64,000 nt of DNA from Achromobacter marplatensis (GCF_002209535.1 NZ_NJIG01000016.1:1-64000), one strand, 5' to 3'; numbered from the stretch's first letter, positions 8,287-16,939 are shown. Notes: a model not told the origin generated them from the letters alone. Translations and numbers: made by a program.

Positions 8287-9191
8287 CAGATCCTCCGGGC
8301 CTGGGCGACGGTGAACAGGCCATGCGGCCGGATGATCAGCACCAGCACCATGATGATGTATGGCACTGCCACTTCCAGTTCAGGCGCGGCGTACACGGCG
8401 ATGGCGCGGATGATGCCGATCAATAGCGCGGCGATCAGCGCGCCGGTGATCTGGCCCAGCCCTGCGGTGGCGACGACGGCGAACGACAGCACCGTCATGT
8501 CCGTGCCGGCGCCCGGCACCAGCGACGTGGTGGGGGCCGCCAGCGCGCCACCCAGGGCGCCCAGGATGGTGGCGATCACAAAGGTGACGTAGCCGATCTT
8601 CTTGGCGTTGATGCCCAGCGACGTCGCGACCTCGCGGTTGTGCGTGGTGGCCACCGTCTGCTTGCCCAGCTTGGTGTGACGCAGGAAGAACTCCAGGCAC
8701 ACGTAGGCCAGCACGGCCGTCACCGGCACCACCACCAGTTGGTAGGTCGTGTAGGTGATGTCGCCGATTTCAATGTTGCCCAGCCGGTTGACGACCTCGC
8801 TGGCACTGTAGGGCTGCGCGCCCCACAGCAGGCGCTGGATGTCTTCCAGCATCAGGAAGCCGCCGAAGGTGATCAGCAGCTTGAGGATGGGGTCGTAGTT
8901 CTGGGCCCGGCGGATCAGCACGAATTCCATGATGCTGCCCAGCGCCAGGCCGACAGCGATGGCCGCCACGAACAGGGCGGCGAACAACAGGATGGGGGAG
9001 TCGGTCTTGGGCGCCAGGAACATGACGAGGCTTGCCGCGGCATAACCGCCGAAAGCATAGAAGGCGCCGTGGGCGACGTTCAGGATGCCCATCACACCGA
9101 ATACCAGGGTTAACCCCATCGACACCAGGAACAGCAGACTGGCGTACGCCACGCCGTCCACCAAGGCGAGAGGCAGTAGATCCAAGGTCAA
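8286..9191 (-). CDS. livH: Branched-chain amino acid-type ABC transporter permease (LivH-like)
   Basis: A 301-residue permease with eight or nine transmembrane segments and the LivH motif MGILNVAHGAFYAFGGY near residues 32-49. It is the first gene of the eight-gene operon running to 1108. The 269 bp before it carry a perfect 18-bp palindrome (9235-9252) that is the likeliest operator. The gene order livH-livM-livG-livF-ALDH-SDR-ADH-livK, with the receptor last and separated, differs from ordinary amino-acid liv operons and points to a catabolic role. Confidence 0.92.
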   Translation of the reverse strand: MTLDLLPLALVDGVAYASLLFLVSMGLTLVFGVMGILNVAHGAFYAFGGYAAASLVMFLAPKTDSPILLFAALFVAAIAVGLALGSIMEFVLIRRAQNYDPILKLLITFGGFLMLEDIQRLLWGAQPYSASEVVNRLGNIEIGDITYTTYQLVVVPVTAVLAYVCLEFFLRHTKLGKQTVATTHNREVATSLGINAKKIGYVTFVIATILGALGGALAAPTTSLVPGAGTDMTVLSFAVVATAGLGQITGALIAALLIGIIRAIAVYAAPELEVAVPYIIMVLVLIIRPHGLFTVAQARRI

Positions 9192-9460
9192 GCGTCTTCT
9201 CCCAATACGCTAAGCACCTGCCGCACCGGTGGATACGTTGCCGCGGCAACGTGGATCCCCTGCACGGCGGTACGGGCATGTCGCCCCGGACGCGCCTGGC
9301 GCGCCCTTGTCTCGTTATGGACCTTGCCGTGCCTGCCCCCGATGCGACGCGGAGCAGGCCGGAAGGCGGTTTATGTGGACGGTTCCGCTGGCGGTTGACG
9401 TCGCCGATTCGTACCCGTCCGATAATGGAATCGAAGTATAGGTACGCCCCTATTCAGCGC
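9192..9460 (-). promoter_or_regulatory. Promoter region of the liv-dehydrogenase operon
   Basis: This gap contains no convincing gene. On the minus strand a -10-like TATACT lies at 9440-9435 but lacks a good -35 box. It would leave a 5' leader of about 235 bases that includes the palindrome at 9235-9252. A promoter nearer to livH is equally possible. The region just upstream (9430-9475) is noticeably AT-richer than its surroundings. Confidence 0.35.
9235..9252. promoter_or_regulatory. Perfect 18-bp palindrome, candidate operator
   Basis: ACGTTGCCGCGGCAACGT is fully self-complementary with no spacer and is centred 52 bp upstream of the livH start. Gapless CG-centred palindromes with TTG/CAA flanks are typical sites for LacI- or TetR-type regulators. 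No such regulator is encoded nearby, so the cognate protein would be elsewhere. Confidence 0.6.
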
Positions 9461-10066
9461 CTATTTATCTTTGTGCAAGCCGGGTTTCACAAGCGATAGA
9501 GTGGGTTCGGACTGCGGGCTTTCCGCATCCGGGTTTACCTGAAGCATCGCCGCCATCGGCGCCCGCGTCTGGTAGTCGGGGATGATGCGGATGTGGGGCT
9601 CATCAGGCAATTGCACATAACGGCCTAGCCCATCCGGCGCAAGCGCGCCCACCGCCATTCGGGCGAGCCGCAGGCCTTTTTCGTCGCGGATCTCGATCCG
9701 CAATTGGGGCGGGTTCAATCCATACGACTGATCGTCGTGAGGCGTCAGGACGCGGTCGCTGCGGGCTTGGGAAAACAGGGCCAGGAACTGGGCCGCGTCG
9801 AACCCCGCCGCGCGGTCCTCGGGTGCTACCGCCCAGCCTTGGCCGCGGCGCGTCAACGTTACCGCGGCAGCGGGCGTGGCAAGCGTGACTTGCACGGCTT
9901 GCCCGGCATCCCAGGAATACAGCCGCGCCGGCTTGCCGGCGTCATCGTGCAGATGCGTGTGGCCGCCGTGTCCGGCCGGCGCCTCGGTGGCCTCGTGCCA
10001 CTGCCAGGCCGACAACCCCACGCCGGCCGCCAGCAACAGCGGCCACAGGGCACGTGCCGGCCTCAT
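9461..10066 (-). CDS. DUF4340-like membrane-anchored protein of a Gld-type cassette
   Basis: A 201-residue protein with one N-terminal hydrophobic segment (residues 6-22), then a histidine-rich stretch (GHGGHTHLHDD) and a soluble domain resembling DUF4340 proteins. Those proteins accompany GldG-type ABC exporters. The start at 10066 overlaps the stop of the GldG-like gene (ATGA), indicating coupled translation. It is the last gene of the cassette. The function of DUF4340 is not established. The His-rich linker may bind metal, which is inference. Confidence 0.65.
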   Translation of the reverse strand: MRPARALWPLLLAAGVGLSAWQWHEATEAPAGHGGHTHLHDDAGKPARLYSWDAGQAVQVTLATPAAAVTLTRRGQGWAVAPEDRAAGFDAAQFLALFSQARSDRVLTPHDDQSYGLNPPQLRIEIRDEKGLRLARMAVGALAPDGLGRYVQLPDEPHIRIIPDYQTRAPMAAMLQVNPDAESPQSEPTLSLVKPGLHKDK

Positions 10067-11448
10067 CGGCGCCTCCACCACAATACAAGTCCGGTCATCA
10101 GCGCCAGCAAGGGCAAGGCCACCGTGCTGGTCCAGAACACGGTGCGCATCTGCCGGTTGGTAAGTTCGACGCGGCGGCCTTCGTAGTGGCGGGGCCGGAT
10201 CGTCAGCAGCGCATCCTGGCCCGCCAGCAGCGTCACCGCACTGGTGAACAGCGCGCCGTTGCCCAGCGTGGCGAAATGCCGGTTGGTGGCAAAGTCGCTG
10301 TCGCCCGCCACCAGCAAAGTCGGGTGCGCGGCCCCGTCCGCGCTGGCTGCCTGCGCGTTGCGCGTGGCCAGCGCCATCAGGGTGTAGCGCGAAGGTGCTT
10401 GCCCAGGCAGATGCGCCTGGCTGGACGTTTGCGCCAAGGGGGTCACGACGACGCCTTTAGGCAGGCTGTCGCCAGCCGGCTCCAGGCCCGCTGCGCCGGG
10501 AAAGAAGCTCAAGGGCAAGCCGCGCGTCATCTTGTGGCGGGTGTAGTCGCTGACAGCGGGGCTGCCCGGATCATTGCGGTAATGGCTGCCCGGATCCGCC
10601 AACGCCCCAGGCGGCCGCGCGATGCCGAAGTCGGCCAGCAAGGCGTCCAGGCCATGACGCGTGTCCGGCTCCAGCAACAGCAGGGTCTTGCCGCCCGCGG
10701 CCGTCCAGCCGCGCAGCGCCTGCGCGTCATCGTCGCCGAATGGCGTTCGCGGTCCGGCCGCCACGACGACCGCGCAGGCAGGCAGTGCTTGCGCCAGGCC
10801 GCCGGCATTCACGCCGCGGGTGGCAAACCCCAAGGTCTGCAAGGCGTTGCGGGCCATCGCCATACCGTGCTGTTCGTGGACTTCGACGCGGGCCACCAGG
10901 TTTTCATCGTCGCCGTGGTCTTCCAGGTCGTCCAGCGACGTCAAGCTGTCCAGCATGGCTTCGCGGTGCCCCTGCGTGAAGCAGACCGTTTGCGCGCCGC
11001 GCTGGCTGATGCGGATCAACGCATTGGTGAAGTCGGTTTCCGTGCCGCCGTTGATCGTCAGCTTACGGCGATCAGCCGTCAGCACGGCGCTGCCCGCGAA
11101 CTGGATGCCCGCTTCGCGCGCCTCGGCCGGCCGCAGCGCCGGGTCCACACCGCGCACCCGGATCAGCGGATTGGCATGCTCGTACTGGCGCAGCAGTTCC
11201 AGCGCATCGACCATGCTTTTGTTGCGCAGGTCGTAGAACCACGTCACCTCGACGGACTGCTTCACCTGGCGCGCCACCTCGATGCTTTCCGGCGCCAGGC
11301 TATAGAGCCGTTGCGCGGTCAGGTCCACGCGCCCCAGGTTGCGGGCCGCCCACAAGTTCAGCGCCAGCAGCAGTGCGGCCACCGCTAACACCGGCAGCCA
11401 CAGCGACAGGCGTTTGCCCGCGCGGCGCCATTGCGCGCGCGGCATCAT
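10063..11448 (-). CDS. GldG-family ABC transporter auxiliary protein
   Basis: A 461-residue protein with a transmembrane segment near each end (residues about 18-37 and 435-456). A large extracytoplasmic region lies between them. The opening RVDLTAQRLYSLAPES is characteristic of GldG/ABC_transp_aux proteins. GldG was defined in Flavobacterium gliding, but in proteobacteria such proteins belong to uncharacterised exporters. Tandem ATGs at 11448 and 11445 overlap the permease stop, so it is translationally coupled. It lies in order ATPase, permease, GldG, DUF4340. The substrate is unknown. Confidence 0.75.
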   Translation of the reverse strand: MMPRAQWRRAGKRLSLWLPVLAVAALLLALNLWAARNLGRVDLTAQRLYSLAPESIEVARQVKQSVEVTWFYDLRNKSMVDALELLRQYEHANPLIRVRGVDPALRPAEAREAGIQFAGSAVLTADRRKLTINGGTETDFTNALIRISQRGAQTVCFTQGHREAMLDSLTSLDDLEDHGDDENLVARVEVHEQHGMAMARNALQTLGFATRGVNAGGLAQALPACAVVVAAGPRTPFGDDDAQALRGWTAAGGKTLLLLEPDTRHGLDALLADFGIARPPGALADPGSHYRNDPGSPAVSDYTRHKMTRGLPLSFFPGAAGLEPAGDSLPKGVVVTPLAQTSSQAHLPGQAPSRYTLMALATRNAQAASADGAAHPTLLVAGDSDFATNRHFATLGNGALFTSAVTLLAGQDALLTIRPRHYEGRRVELTNRQMRTVFWTSTVALPLLALMTGLVLWWRRR

Positions 11449-12158
11449 CGCAGCCTCCAGCGCTTCAGATTGACGGCCGCAATCATCAGCGCCAGCACGG
11501 CAACGCTGGCCAAGGTCAAGGTTGCCGGCCCAGGCAACACGCCGCGGATGAAGTCCACGTGCTGCGCCGACAGCGACAACGCCTGAAAGAACGGCGACAG
11601 CGCCGGGAACGCGTCGAGCGCCGCGGGATAGTCGATGAACCACAGCAGCACCAGGATGCCCCAGGTCGCGCTGGCCGCCACGATCTGGTTGGTGCACGCG
11701 CTGGATACCGCGATGCCGATCGCCAGGAACAGCGCCCCGTAAAGGAACACGCCGATGTATCCGCCCAGGATCGGGCCATAGTCCGGCTGCCCGTACCAGG
11801 CCAGCGGCAACACGGCGGCGGTCGTGCCCGCCAGCATCAGCGCCAGCACGGTCAGCCCGGCCGCGTACTTGGCGGCCACCAGCGCCGCATCCGACAGCGG
11901 CAGGGTCAGCAGCAGTTCCAGTGTGCCCTGGCGCGCTTCTTCCGCGAACGCCCGCATGCTGACCAGCGGCATCACCAGGATCAGCAAAATCGTCATGTTG
12001 TGGAATGCCGTCACCATCTGGCCGGTGCTGACGAAAAACAGGTTGAAGCTGAACAGATAGCCCGACAAGGCCCAGAACACGGCCACTACCACCAGCGCCA
12101 CCGGCGACCCGAAATCCGTGCGCAGCTCTTTCCGGTACAACGCGGCAAACCCTGTCAT
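11445..12158 (-). CDS. ABC-2 type permease (GldF-like)
   Basis: A 237-residue membrane protein with six hydrophobic segments, an N-terminal KELRTDFGSP (typical ABC-2 coupling helix) and the GldF-like SMRAFAEEARQGTLELLLT loop. ATG 12158 overlaps the stop of the ATPase gene (ATGA at 12158-12155). A longer open frame upstream is an out-of-frame shadow. It would form the export channel with the ATPase encoded just before it. Confidence 0.85.
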   Translation of the reverse strand: MTGFAALYRKELRTDFGSPVALVVVAVFWALSGYLFSFNLFFVSTGQMVTAFHNMTILLILVMPLVSMRAFAEEARQGTLELLLTLPLSDAALVAAKYAAGLTVLALMLAGTTAAVLPLAWYGQPDYGPILGGYIGVFLYGALFLAIGIAVSSACTNQIVAASATWGILVLLWFIDYPAALDAFPALSPFFQALSLSAQHVDFIRGVLPGPATLTLASVAVLALMIAAVNLKRWRLR

Positions 12159-13111
12159 GCCCGCCTCCGCATCAAAGGATCGTTGGGCGCCAATGCTGCC
12201 AGCAGGCGGGTTTCCACCGCGTCGTGCAGGGACAGCACAGCACGCAGTTCGGCGTGCGCCAGCGCAATGCGCAGCACCGCGTCGCAGGTGGCGCCGCCCG
12301 CGTCCGTATCCCAACTGATGCGCCACTTGCTCAAGCCCCCATCCAGCGGGACCGTATCCACGCCGCGCACGCCCGGGCAGGCCGACAAGGCGGCAAGCAG
12401 TGCGGCGTGGCGGGCCGCCGGCAAGGCCAGTTGCAATTGCAGGGCCGCCTGCACCCCGCCCAACACCGTGTCTTCCACCAGCCGTCCCTGGCGCAGGATG
12501 GCGATACGGGTGCAGAGCGCCTCCACTTCTTGCATCAGGTGACTGCTGAACACGACGGCGCGGCCTTCAGCGCAACGGCGGATCATGGCGCGCGCCTCCA
12601 CGATCTGCACCGGGTCCAGGCCATTGGTGGCCTCGTCCAGCAGCAGCACCGGCGGGTCGTTCAGCACCGCCTGCGCCAAGCCCACGCGCTGGCGCTGGCC
12701 CTTGGATAGCCGGCCGATTACCGTGCGCGCCACCCCTTGCAGATTAAAGCCGTCAATGGCGCGCTCGATGGCCTGGCGGCGCGCACGCGCCCCGCCCGCC
12801 ACTTTGACGCCCGCCCCGAACTCCAGGTACTGCGTCACCGTCAGCGTGTCGTACAGCGGTGCGCGTTCCGGCAGATAGCCGATGTCTGCGTTGCCACGTC
12901 CCGGCGCCGGTTCGCGCCCGCGAATCGTGATGCGGCCGCTGTCCGGCGCATAAAACCCCGCCATCAGGCGCAAGGTCGTGGTCTTGCCGCTGCCGTTCGG
13001 TCCCAGCAGGCCTACGATTTCGCCAGGCCTGACCGACAGGCTTAGCGAATGCAGGACCTGGCGGGGCCCGAACGACTTGCAGACCTCGTGCAAGGCAACT
13101 GCGGGCTGCAT
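12155..13111 (-). CDS. ABC exporter ATP-binding protein (GldA-like)
   Basis: A 318-residue ATPase with Walker A GPNGSGKTT, signature LSKGQRQRV, Walker B VLLLDEAT and switch His in VFSSHLMQE. The C-terminal ~90 residues form an extra domain, as in GldA/CcmA-type exporter ATPases. It starts 11 bp after the stop of the secreted metallohydrolase gene, so the two may be cotranscribed. It energises the ABC-2 permease downstream. Confidence 0.88.
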   Translation of the reverse strand: MQPAVALHEVCKSFGPRQVLHSLSLSVRPGEIVGLLGPNGSGKTTTLRLMAGFYAPDSGRITIRGREPAPGRGNADIGYLPERAPLYDTLTVTQYLEFGAGVKVAGGARARRQAIERAIDGFNLQGVARTVIGRLSKGQRQRVGLAQAVLNDPPVLLLDEATNGLDPVQIVEARAMIRRCAEGRAVVFSSHLMQEVEALCTRIAILRQGRLVEDTVLGGVQAALQLQLALPAARHAALLAALSACPGVRGVDTVPLDGGLSKWRISWDTDAGGATCDAVLRIALAHAELRAVLSLHDAVETRLLAALAPNDPLMRRRA

Positions 13112-13122
13112 GGCGTGGCCCG

Positions 13123-13998
13123 TCAGTCGAAGACTTTCGTCTTGGCGTTCTGCGCGTGCTGCTCCGCGTCATGGCTGTACCAGAGCTGGCCCTGACGCGC
13201 ATCGCGGATCTGCTTCAAGCGGTCGATGGCCTGCATGGACGCCGCCGTGTTCCAGGTGATGCCGGGAATCACGCCTGCTTCGTTCTCGCCCGTATAGATG
13301 GCATCCGCCGCCAGCAGCACCGTGCCCGTGTTCTTCAGTTTCACCTGCAGGGACTGGTGGCCTTGCGTGTGCCCCTTGGTGTCCAGCAGCACGATAGTGC
13401 CGTCGCCGAACAGGTCGAAGTCGCCTTCCACCTGGATGAAGTCGTAGTCGCGCGTGGTGTCGAAATCCTTCATCACATAGGCGGCGCGCTGGAACTTTTC
13501 GGGCCACCAGGCGGCGCGCAGTTCGGCCTTCTGCACGACGTGCCTGGCCTTGGGGAACATCTTGATGTTGCCGGCGTGGTCCAGGTGGAAGTGCGAGTAG
13601 ACGACGTACTTCACGTCGCTGACGTCAAAGCCGGCGGCCTTCAACTGGCGGTCCACGACTTCGTCGCGTCCCTGGATGGAATTGAAGGCGCCGCACAGGC
13701 CCTGCCCCCAATAGTTGGCGCAGTTGCCGTCGGCGGTGGCCTGGTTCATGCCGGTGTCGAACAGCACCAGCCCGCGCGGATGCTGGATCACATAGGCCGG
13801 CACGGGGATCTTGATCTTGGTGCCCACATCCACCATCGCGGTCATGAAACCCTTGTCCAGCTCGATCTTGCCGACCGAAAGCTGCATCAGCTTGATGTCC
13901 GGCGGCGCATCGGCGGCCTGCGCGCCACCCGCTGCCATCACTGCCACCGCGCCCACTGCACCTACCGCACCCAAAAACGACTTCCAGCTCTTGCTCAT
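13123..13998 (-). CDS. Secreted metallo-beta-lactamase-fold hydrolase (AHL lactonase family)
   Basis: A 291-residue protein with a Sec signal peptide (residues 1 to about 28, ending GGAQAADAP) and the dinuclear zinc motif HFHLDHAG. Further ligands lie in DTKGHTQGHQ, and the family opening is LFDTGMN. Homologues are annotated as N-acyl-homoserine-lactonase family, but most have no proven quorum-quenching activity. The signal peptide predicts a periplasmic or extracellular enzyme, unlike cytoplasmic AiiA. It lies first in line before the Gld-type exporter genes with an 11-bp gap. Lactone hydrolysis is therefore inferred only from the family. Confidence 0.8.
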   Translation of the reverse strand: MSKSWKSFLGAVGAVGAVAVMAAGGAQAADAPPDIKLMQLSVGKIELDKGFMTAMVDVGTKIKIPVPAYVIQHPRGLVLFDTGMNQATADGNCANYWGQGLCGAFNSIQGRDEVVDRQLKAAGFDVSDVKYVVYSHFHLDHAGNIKMFPKARHVVQKAELRAAWWPEKFQRAAYVMKDFDTTRDYDFIQVEGDFDLFGDGTIVLLDTKGHTQGHQSLQVKLKNTGTVLLAADAIYTGENEAGVIPGITWNTAASMQAIDRLKQIRDARQGQLWYSHDAEQHAQNAKTKVFD

Positions 13999-14361
13999 TG
14001 TTGTCTCCTCGGACCAACAGGGGGAGCCGACGCCTGATGGCGGCAGCCGATAGCAAGCAACCCGGTGTGTCCCGGATTTCTATTGATAGGGATGTGCTGT
14101 GCGGGGCTGACTGCCGGACGGATTCGCTCGCCGGCCGAGACGGCGTCTGGTGGCCGTTGACTCTGTTGCGCACTCTGACGCAGCGCCGAAGGACTGCCAA
14201 TTAAGCTTTCATTAAGCTGGGTTTCACGGCGCCTGAACTGGGAAGAACCCCTAGACGCAAGCCAGTGGCCGCCCAACCCATTGGACGTGACCGGGTCGGC
14301 ACAACGGTGCCATCCCATGTCACACTGCGGCGGTATCCACTGCCCTGAATTCCACCGCATC
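13999..14361. promoter_or_regulatory. Divergent intergenic region
   Basis: This 363-bp gap separates the metallohydrolase (leftward) from the RraA-like gene (rightward). I see no small gene in it. Its one clear signal is a direct repeat at 14200-14216. No strong sigma-70 promoter is obvious on either strand. Confidence 0.4.
14200..14216 (-). promoter_or_regulatory. PmrA/BasR-like box
   Basis: On the minus strand the sequence reads CTTAAT-GAAAG-CTTAAT, an exact match to the PmrA/BasR direct-repeat box (CTTAAT, five bases, CTTAAT) known from enteric bacteria and Pseudomonas. It lies 202 bp upstream of the metallohydrolase start and 146 bp before the RraA-like start. OmpR-family regulators with related recognition are common, so the cognate protein is uncertain. 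Confidence 0.5.
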
Positions 14362-14919
14362 ATGAACCAGCCCTTCACCCCTCCCAGCTACCGCAGCGCG
14401 CCTGACGTGAACTGGGCGACCGCAGACCTGTGTGACAGCTGCCTGGATCAGCCCGCCGCGGGGCTGCGCGTCCTGCCGCCTGTGTTCCGCCCCTATGGCG
14501 CGCCGACGTGGTATTTCGGCCAGGTGGTGGCGGTGCCTTCGCCCGTGGCGGACGGCGCCCTGTCGCTGGCCAGTCTGCTGGCCGAGCCCGGGCACGGGCG
14601 CGTGCTGGTGGTGGACGGTTTGGGCAACGCGGGCCACGCAACCCTGGGGGACCGCATGGCGGGCATGGGCGCGCAGAACGGATGGGCGGGCGTGCTGATC
14701 AACGGCTACGTGCGCGACACCACCGTCCTGGCGCGTATGCCGCTGGGCGTGCATGCGCTGGGCTCGGTGCCCAACCGGGCCCGGACGCTGACGACGGCCG
14801 CCGCCGGCGACCAGGTGCGGATTCAGGGCATCGATATCCGCACGGGAGACTGGCTCTACGCCGACACGGACGGCATCATCGTGCTGTCTTGCCGTCACAC
14901 GGCGCTGGCAACGGAATAA
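14362..14919 (+). CDS. RraA-like protein / 4-hydroxy-4-methyl-2-oxoglutarate aldolase family
   Basis: A 185-residue RraA-fold protein. Motifs are ADLCDSCLDQ (start), LAEPGHGRVLVVDGLG and GWAGVLINGYVRD, followed by GVHALGSVPNR. These match the HMG/CHA aldolase family, which cleaves 4-hydroxy-4-methyl-2-oxoglutarate to pyruvate with a divalent metal. The Arg in NGYVRD and Asp after it are the substrate and metal residues of that family. E. coli RraA instead inhibits RNase E, so the role is not certain. I chose ATG 14362 because homologues begin shortly before ADLCD. Neither it nor the ATG at 14317 has a good ribosome binding site. It converges on the aconitase-family gene with only 4 bp between stops. 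Confidence 0.8.
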   Translation: MNQPFTPPSYRSAPDVNWATADLCDSCLDQPAAGLRVLPPVFRPYGAPTWYFGQVVAVPSPVADGALSLASLLAEPGHGRVLVVDGLGNAGHATLGDRMAGMGAQNGWAGVLINGYVRDTTVLARMPLGVHALGSVPNRARTLTTAAAGDQVRIQGIDIRTGDWLYADTDGIIVLSCRHTALATE

Positions 14920-14923
14920 GCCT

Positions 14924-16939
14924 TCAGGCCGCGTACCCGGCCTGCAATTCCGCGAACGACATCAGCTTGCCGGCCAGGGCGCTGGCCATGACGGTGGGCG
15001 GACTGCCCAGCCACACGCTGCCCGGGCCGGAACGGCCGGGGAAGTTCCGATTGATGGCACTGATGGTGACCTGCTCCGGGTCGGTGGATGACCCCGGGCC
15101 ACAATTGGCACAGGCGCCGCACGACGGTTGCAGGATGCGCGCGCCAATGGCGGCGAAGGTCCGGTCATACCCTTGCGCCACGCAGTAGTCGCGCACGGCC
15201 GTGGTGCCGTATTGCAGATAGAGCGTCACGCCGTCTGGCAGCGTCAGGCCGCGCGCCACGGCCCAGGCCAGCACGTCGTGATATGCGTCGAAATCTTCAC
15301 GCTTGCCAGCGGTGCACGAGCCTCCGTAGGCGATATCGATGCGCGGCCGGGCCTGCAGGCTGGAAAGCGGGATGCCATTGCCCGGATCCCCCGGCGCGGC
15401 TACCAGCGGCGACAGGGCCTGGCAATCCACGCGCAAGGTGGCCGCATAGACGGCATCGGGATCGCTATGCATCCAGGGCTCGATCACCACGTCCACACCG
15501 CGGCGTTCGCGCAAGAAGCGTACGGTTTCGGCGTCGGGCGCCACAATGCCGGTCAGCCCGCCCAATTCGGCCGTCATGTTGGTCAAGGTGGCGCGTTCGT
15601 CGACGGACAGGCCCGCAATGGCGTCGCCCGTGAATTCGAACACCTTGCCTACCCCCGCGCCGGCACGGATTTCGGGCAAGGCCAGCAAATGCAGCACGAT
15701 GTCCTTGGCCGTCACCCCCGGCGGCAAGGCGCCCGCAAGGTCGACGCGCAGCGACGCCGGCATCGTCAGGCGCACCGCGCCCGTCACAAAGGCGTTGGCC
15801 ATGTCGGTTGTACCGACACCGAACGCCACGCACCCCAGCGCGCCGCTATGGGGCGTATGCGAATCGGTGCCCACCACCACCTGCCCCGGCAGTGCGTAAT
15901 GTTCGGCCATCATCGCGTGCGAAATGCCCGCCACGTTGGCCCCCGGATCCTGCGCGGCTTCGGACTCGGTCAGGGTGCGGTGATGCCGCAGTTGGTAGGC
16001 GTCGACGAAATCGCGCTGCGCCTGGCACATGACGCGGACGTTGGGCACGATGCCGGCCCTGACGTGGTTGGGGCTTTCCTCGACATACGAAGTGTGGTCT
16101 TCGAACACCACGATGCGCGCCGGATCGACCAGCCGCAGCGGACGGCCAAAACGCGCATGCAGCATGTGCGCGGCCATGCCGGTGTAGTACTCGTGGATGA
16201 AACGCCAATCCGCCCGGAGGAACACGCCCGCGCCTTGCTGCGCGTCGCGCGGGGTAACAGGCGTTTCCAGCAAATGGCGCCGGATGATTTTCTCGAAAAG
16301 CGTGCGCGGCGCATCCCCTTCTGTTGCCTGGGCTGGCCCCATATCACCAGCCCGCCCCTGCCCCACGTCTTGCAAATGCGCCTGCCCGAACGCCAGCAAG
16401 CCGCCCGCCCGCACGATGGCGGCTGACAAGGCGTCGCGGCCCGCCACGATCTCGTCCACGGTGATCGACTCGCCGCGCTGCAGGCGCGCCACCAGGCCCA
16501 GATCGGTGCTGGTGTACAAGCCGATGTTGTCTGCATTCTGCCGATAGATGCGTTCAAAGCTCTCGGCGATGACCAAGCGCACGCCGGCCGACTTTTCGGC
16601 CATGGGGCTGTGTTCACGCGACGAGCCCTTGCCGTAGCGCTTGCCGGCCACCACCACATTGACGCCGGCCTGCTTGATCGCATCGATGCCGATGGGGCGC
16701 GCCGTTCCCGCCGCAAGGCCGGTGTAGGGATAGCGCCCCAGCTTCTCGTCGAAATGCGTCAAGATCGGCACCGGCGTGATCTCGTCGGTGGAAATGTCGT
16801 CACGCAACGGGGCGGCAGACGGTGATCCGCTGGCGGCCCGGTCCAACTGCGCCGCGATGCACGCAGGGTCTTGCGACAAGAACAGCAATCGGGGCGGCGC
16901 CTCAAGCACGCACGCCGGTAACGCCATAGCAGCAGTCAT
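14924..16939 (-). CDS. Aconitase-family hydratase with swivel domain first
   Basis: A 671-residue aconitase/isopropylmalate isomerase-family protein. The swivel domain lies at the N-terminus (about residues 45-180, with DDISTDEITP and RYGKGSSREHSP). The iron-sulfur catalytic domain follows (about 220-660). This is the domain order of AcnB and the reverse of AcnA/LeuC-LeuD, but AcnB's N-terminal HEAT-like domain is missing. Cluster cysteines are in GGSCTAGK and PSCGACANCGPG. VGTDSHTPHSGALGC is the substrate-site motif. It would isomerise or dehydrate a tri- or dicarboxylic hydroxyacid. The Bug receptor gene lies 14 bp upstream in the same direction, suggesting an imported carboxylate as substrate. 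Confidence 0.85.
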   Translation of the reverse strand: MTAAMALPACVLEAPPRLLFLSQDPACIAAQLDRAASGSPSAAPLRDDISTDEITPVPILTHFDEKLGRYPYTGLAAGTARPIGIDAIKQAGVNVVVAGKRYGKGSSREHSPMAEKSAGVRLVIAESFERIYRQNADNIGLYTSTDLGLVARLQRGESITVDEIVAGRDALSAAIVRAGGLLAFGQAHLQDVGQGRAGDMGPAQATEGDAPRTLFEKIIRRHLLETPVTPRDAQQGAGVFLRADWRFIHEYYTGMAAHMLHARFGRPLRLVDPARIVVFEDHTSYVEESPNHVRAGIVPNVRVMCQAQRDFVDAYQLRHHRTLTESEAAQDPGANVAGISHAMMAEHYALPGQVVVGTDSHTPHSGALGCVAFGVGTTDMANAFVTGAVRLTMPASLRVDLAGALPPGVTAKDIVLHLLALPEIRAGAGVGKVFEFTGDAIAGLSVDERATLTNMTAELGGLTGIVAPDAETVRFLRERRGVDVVIEPWMHSDPDAVYAATLRVDCQALSPLVAAPGDPGNGIPLSSLQARPRIDIAYGGSCTAGKREDFDAYHDVLAWAVARGLTLPDGVTLYLQYGTTAVRDYCVAQGYDRTFAAIGARILQPSCGACANCGPGSSTDPEQVTISAINRNFPGRSGPGSVWLGSPPTVMASALAGKLMSFAELQAGYAA

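Noticed and set aside
10054..11388. A 444-codon plus-strand frame across the GldG-like gene
   Set aside because: Its composition is Arg/Gln-rich shadow sequence with no ribosome binding site. The minus strand encodes coupled ABC cassette genes.
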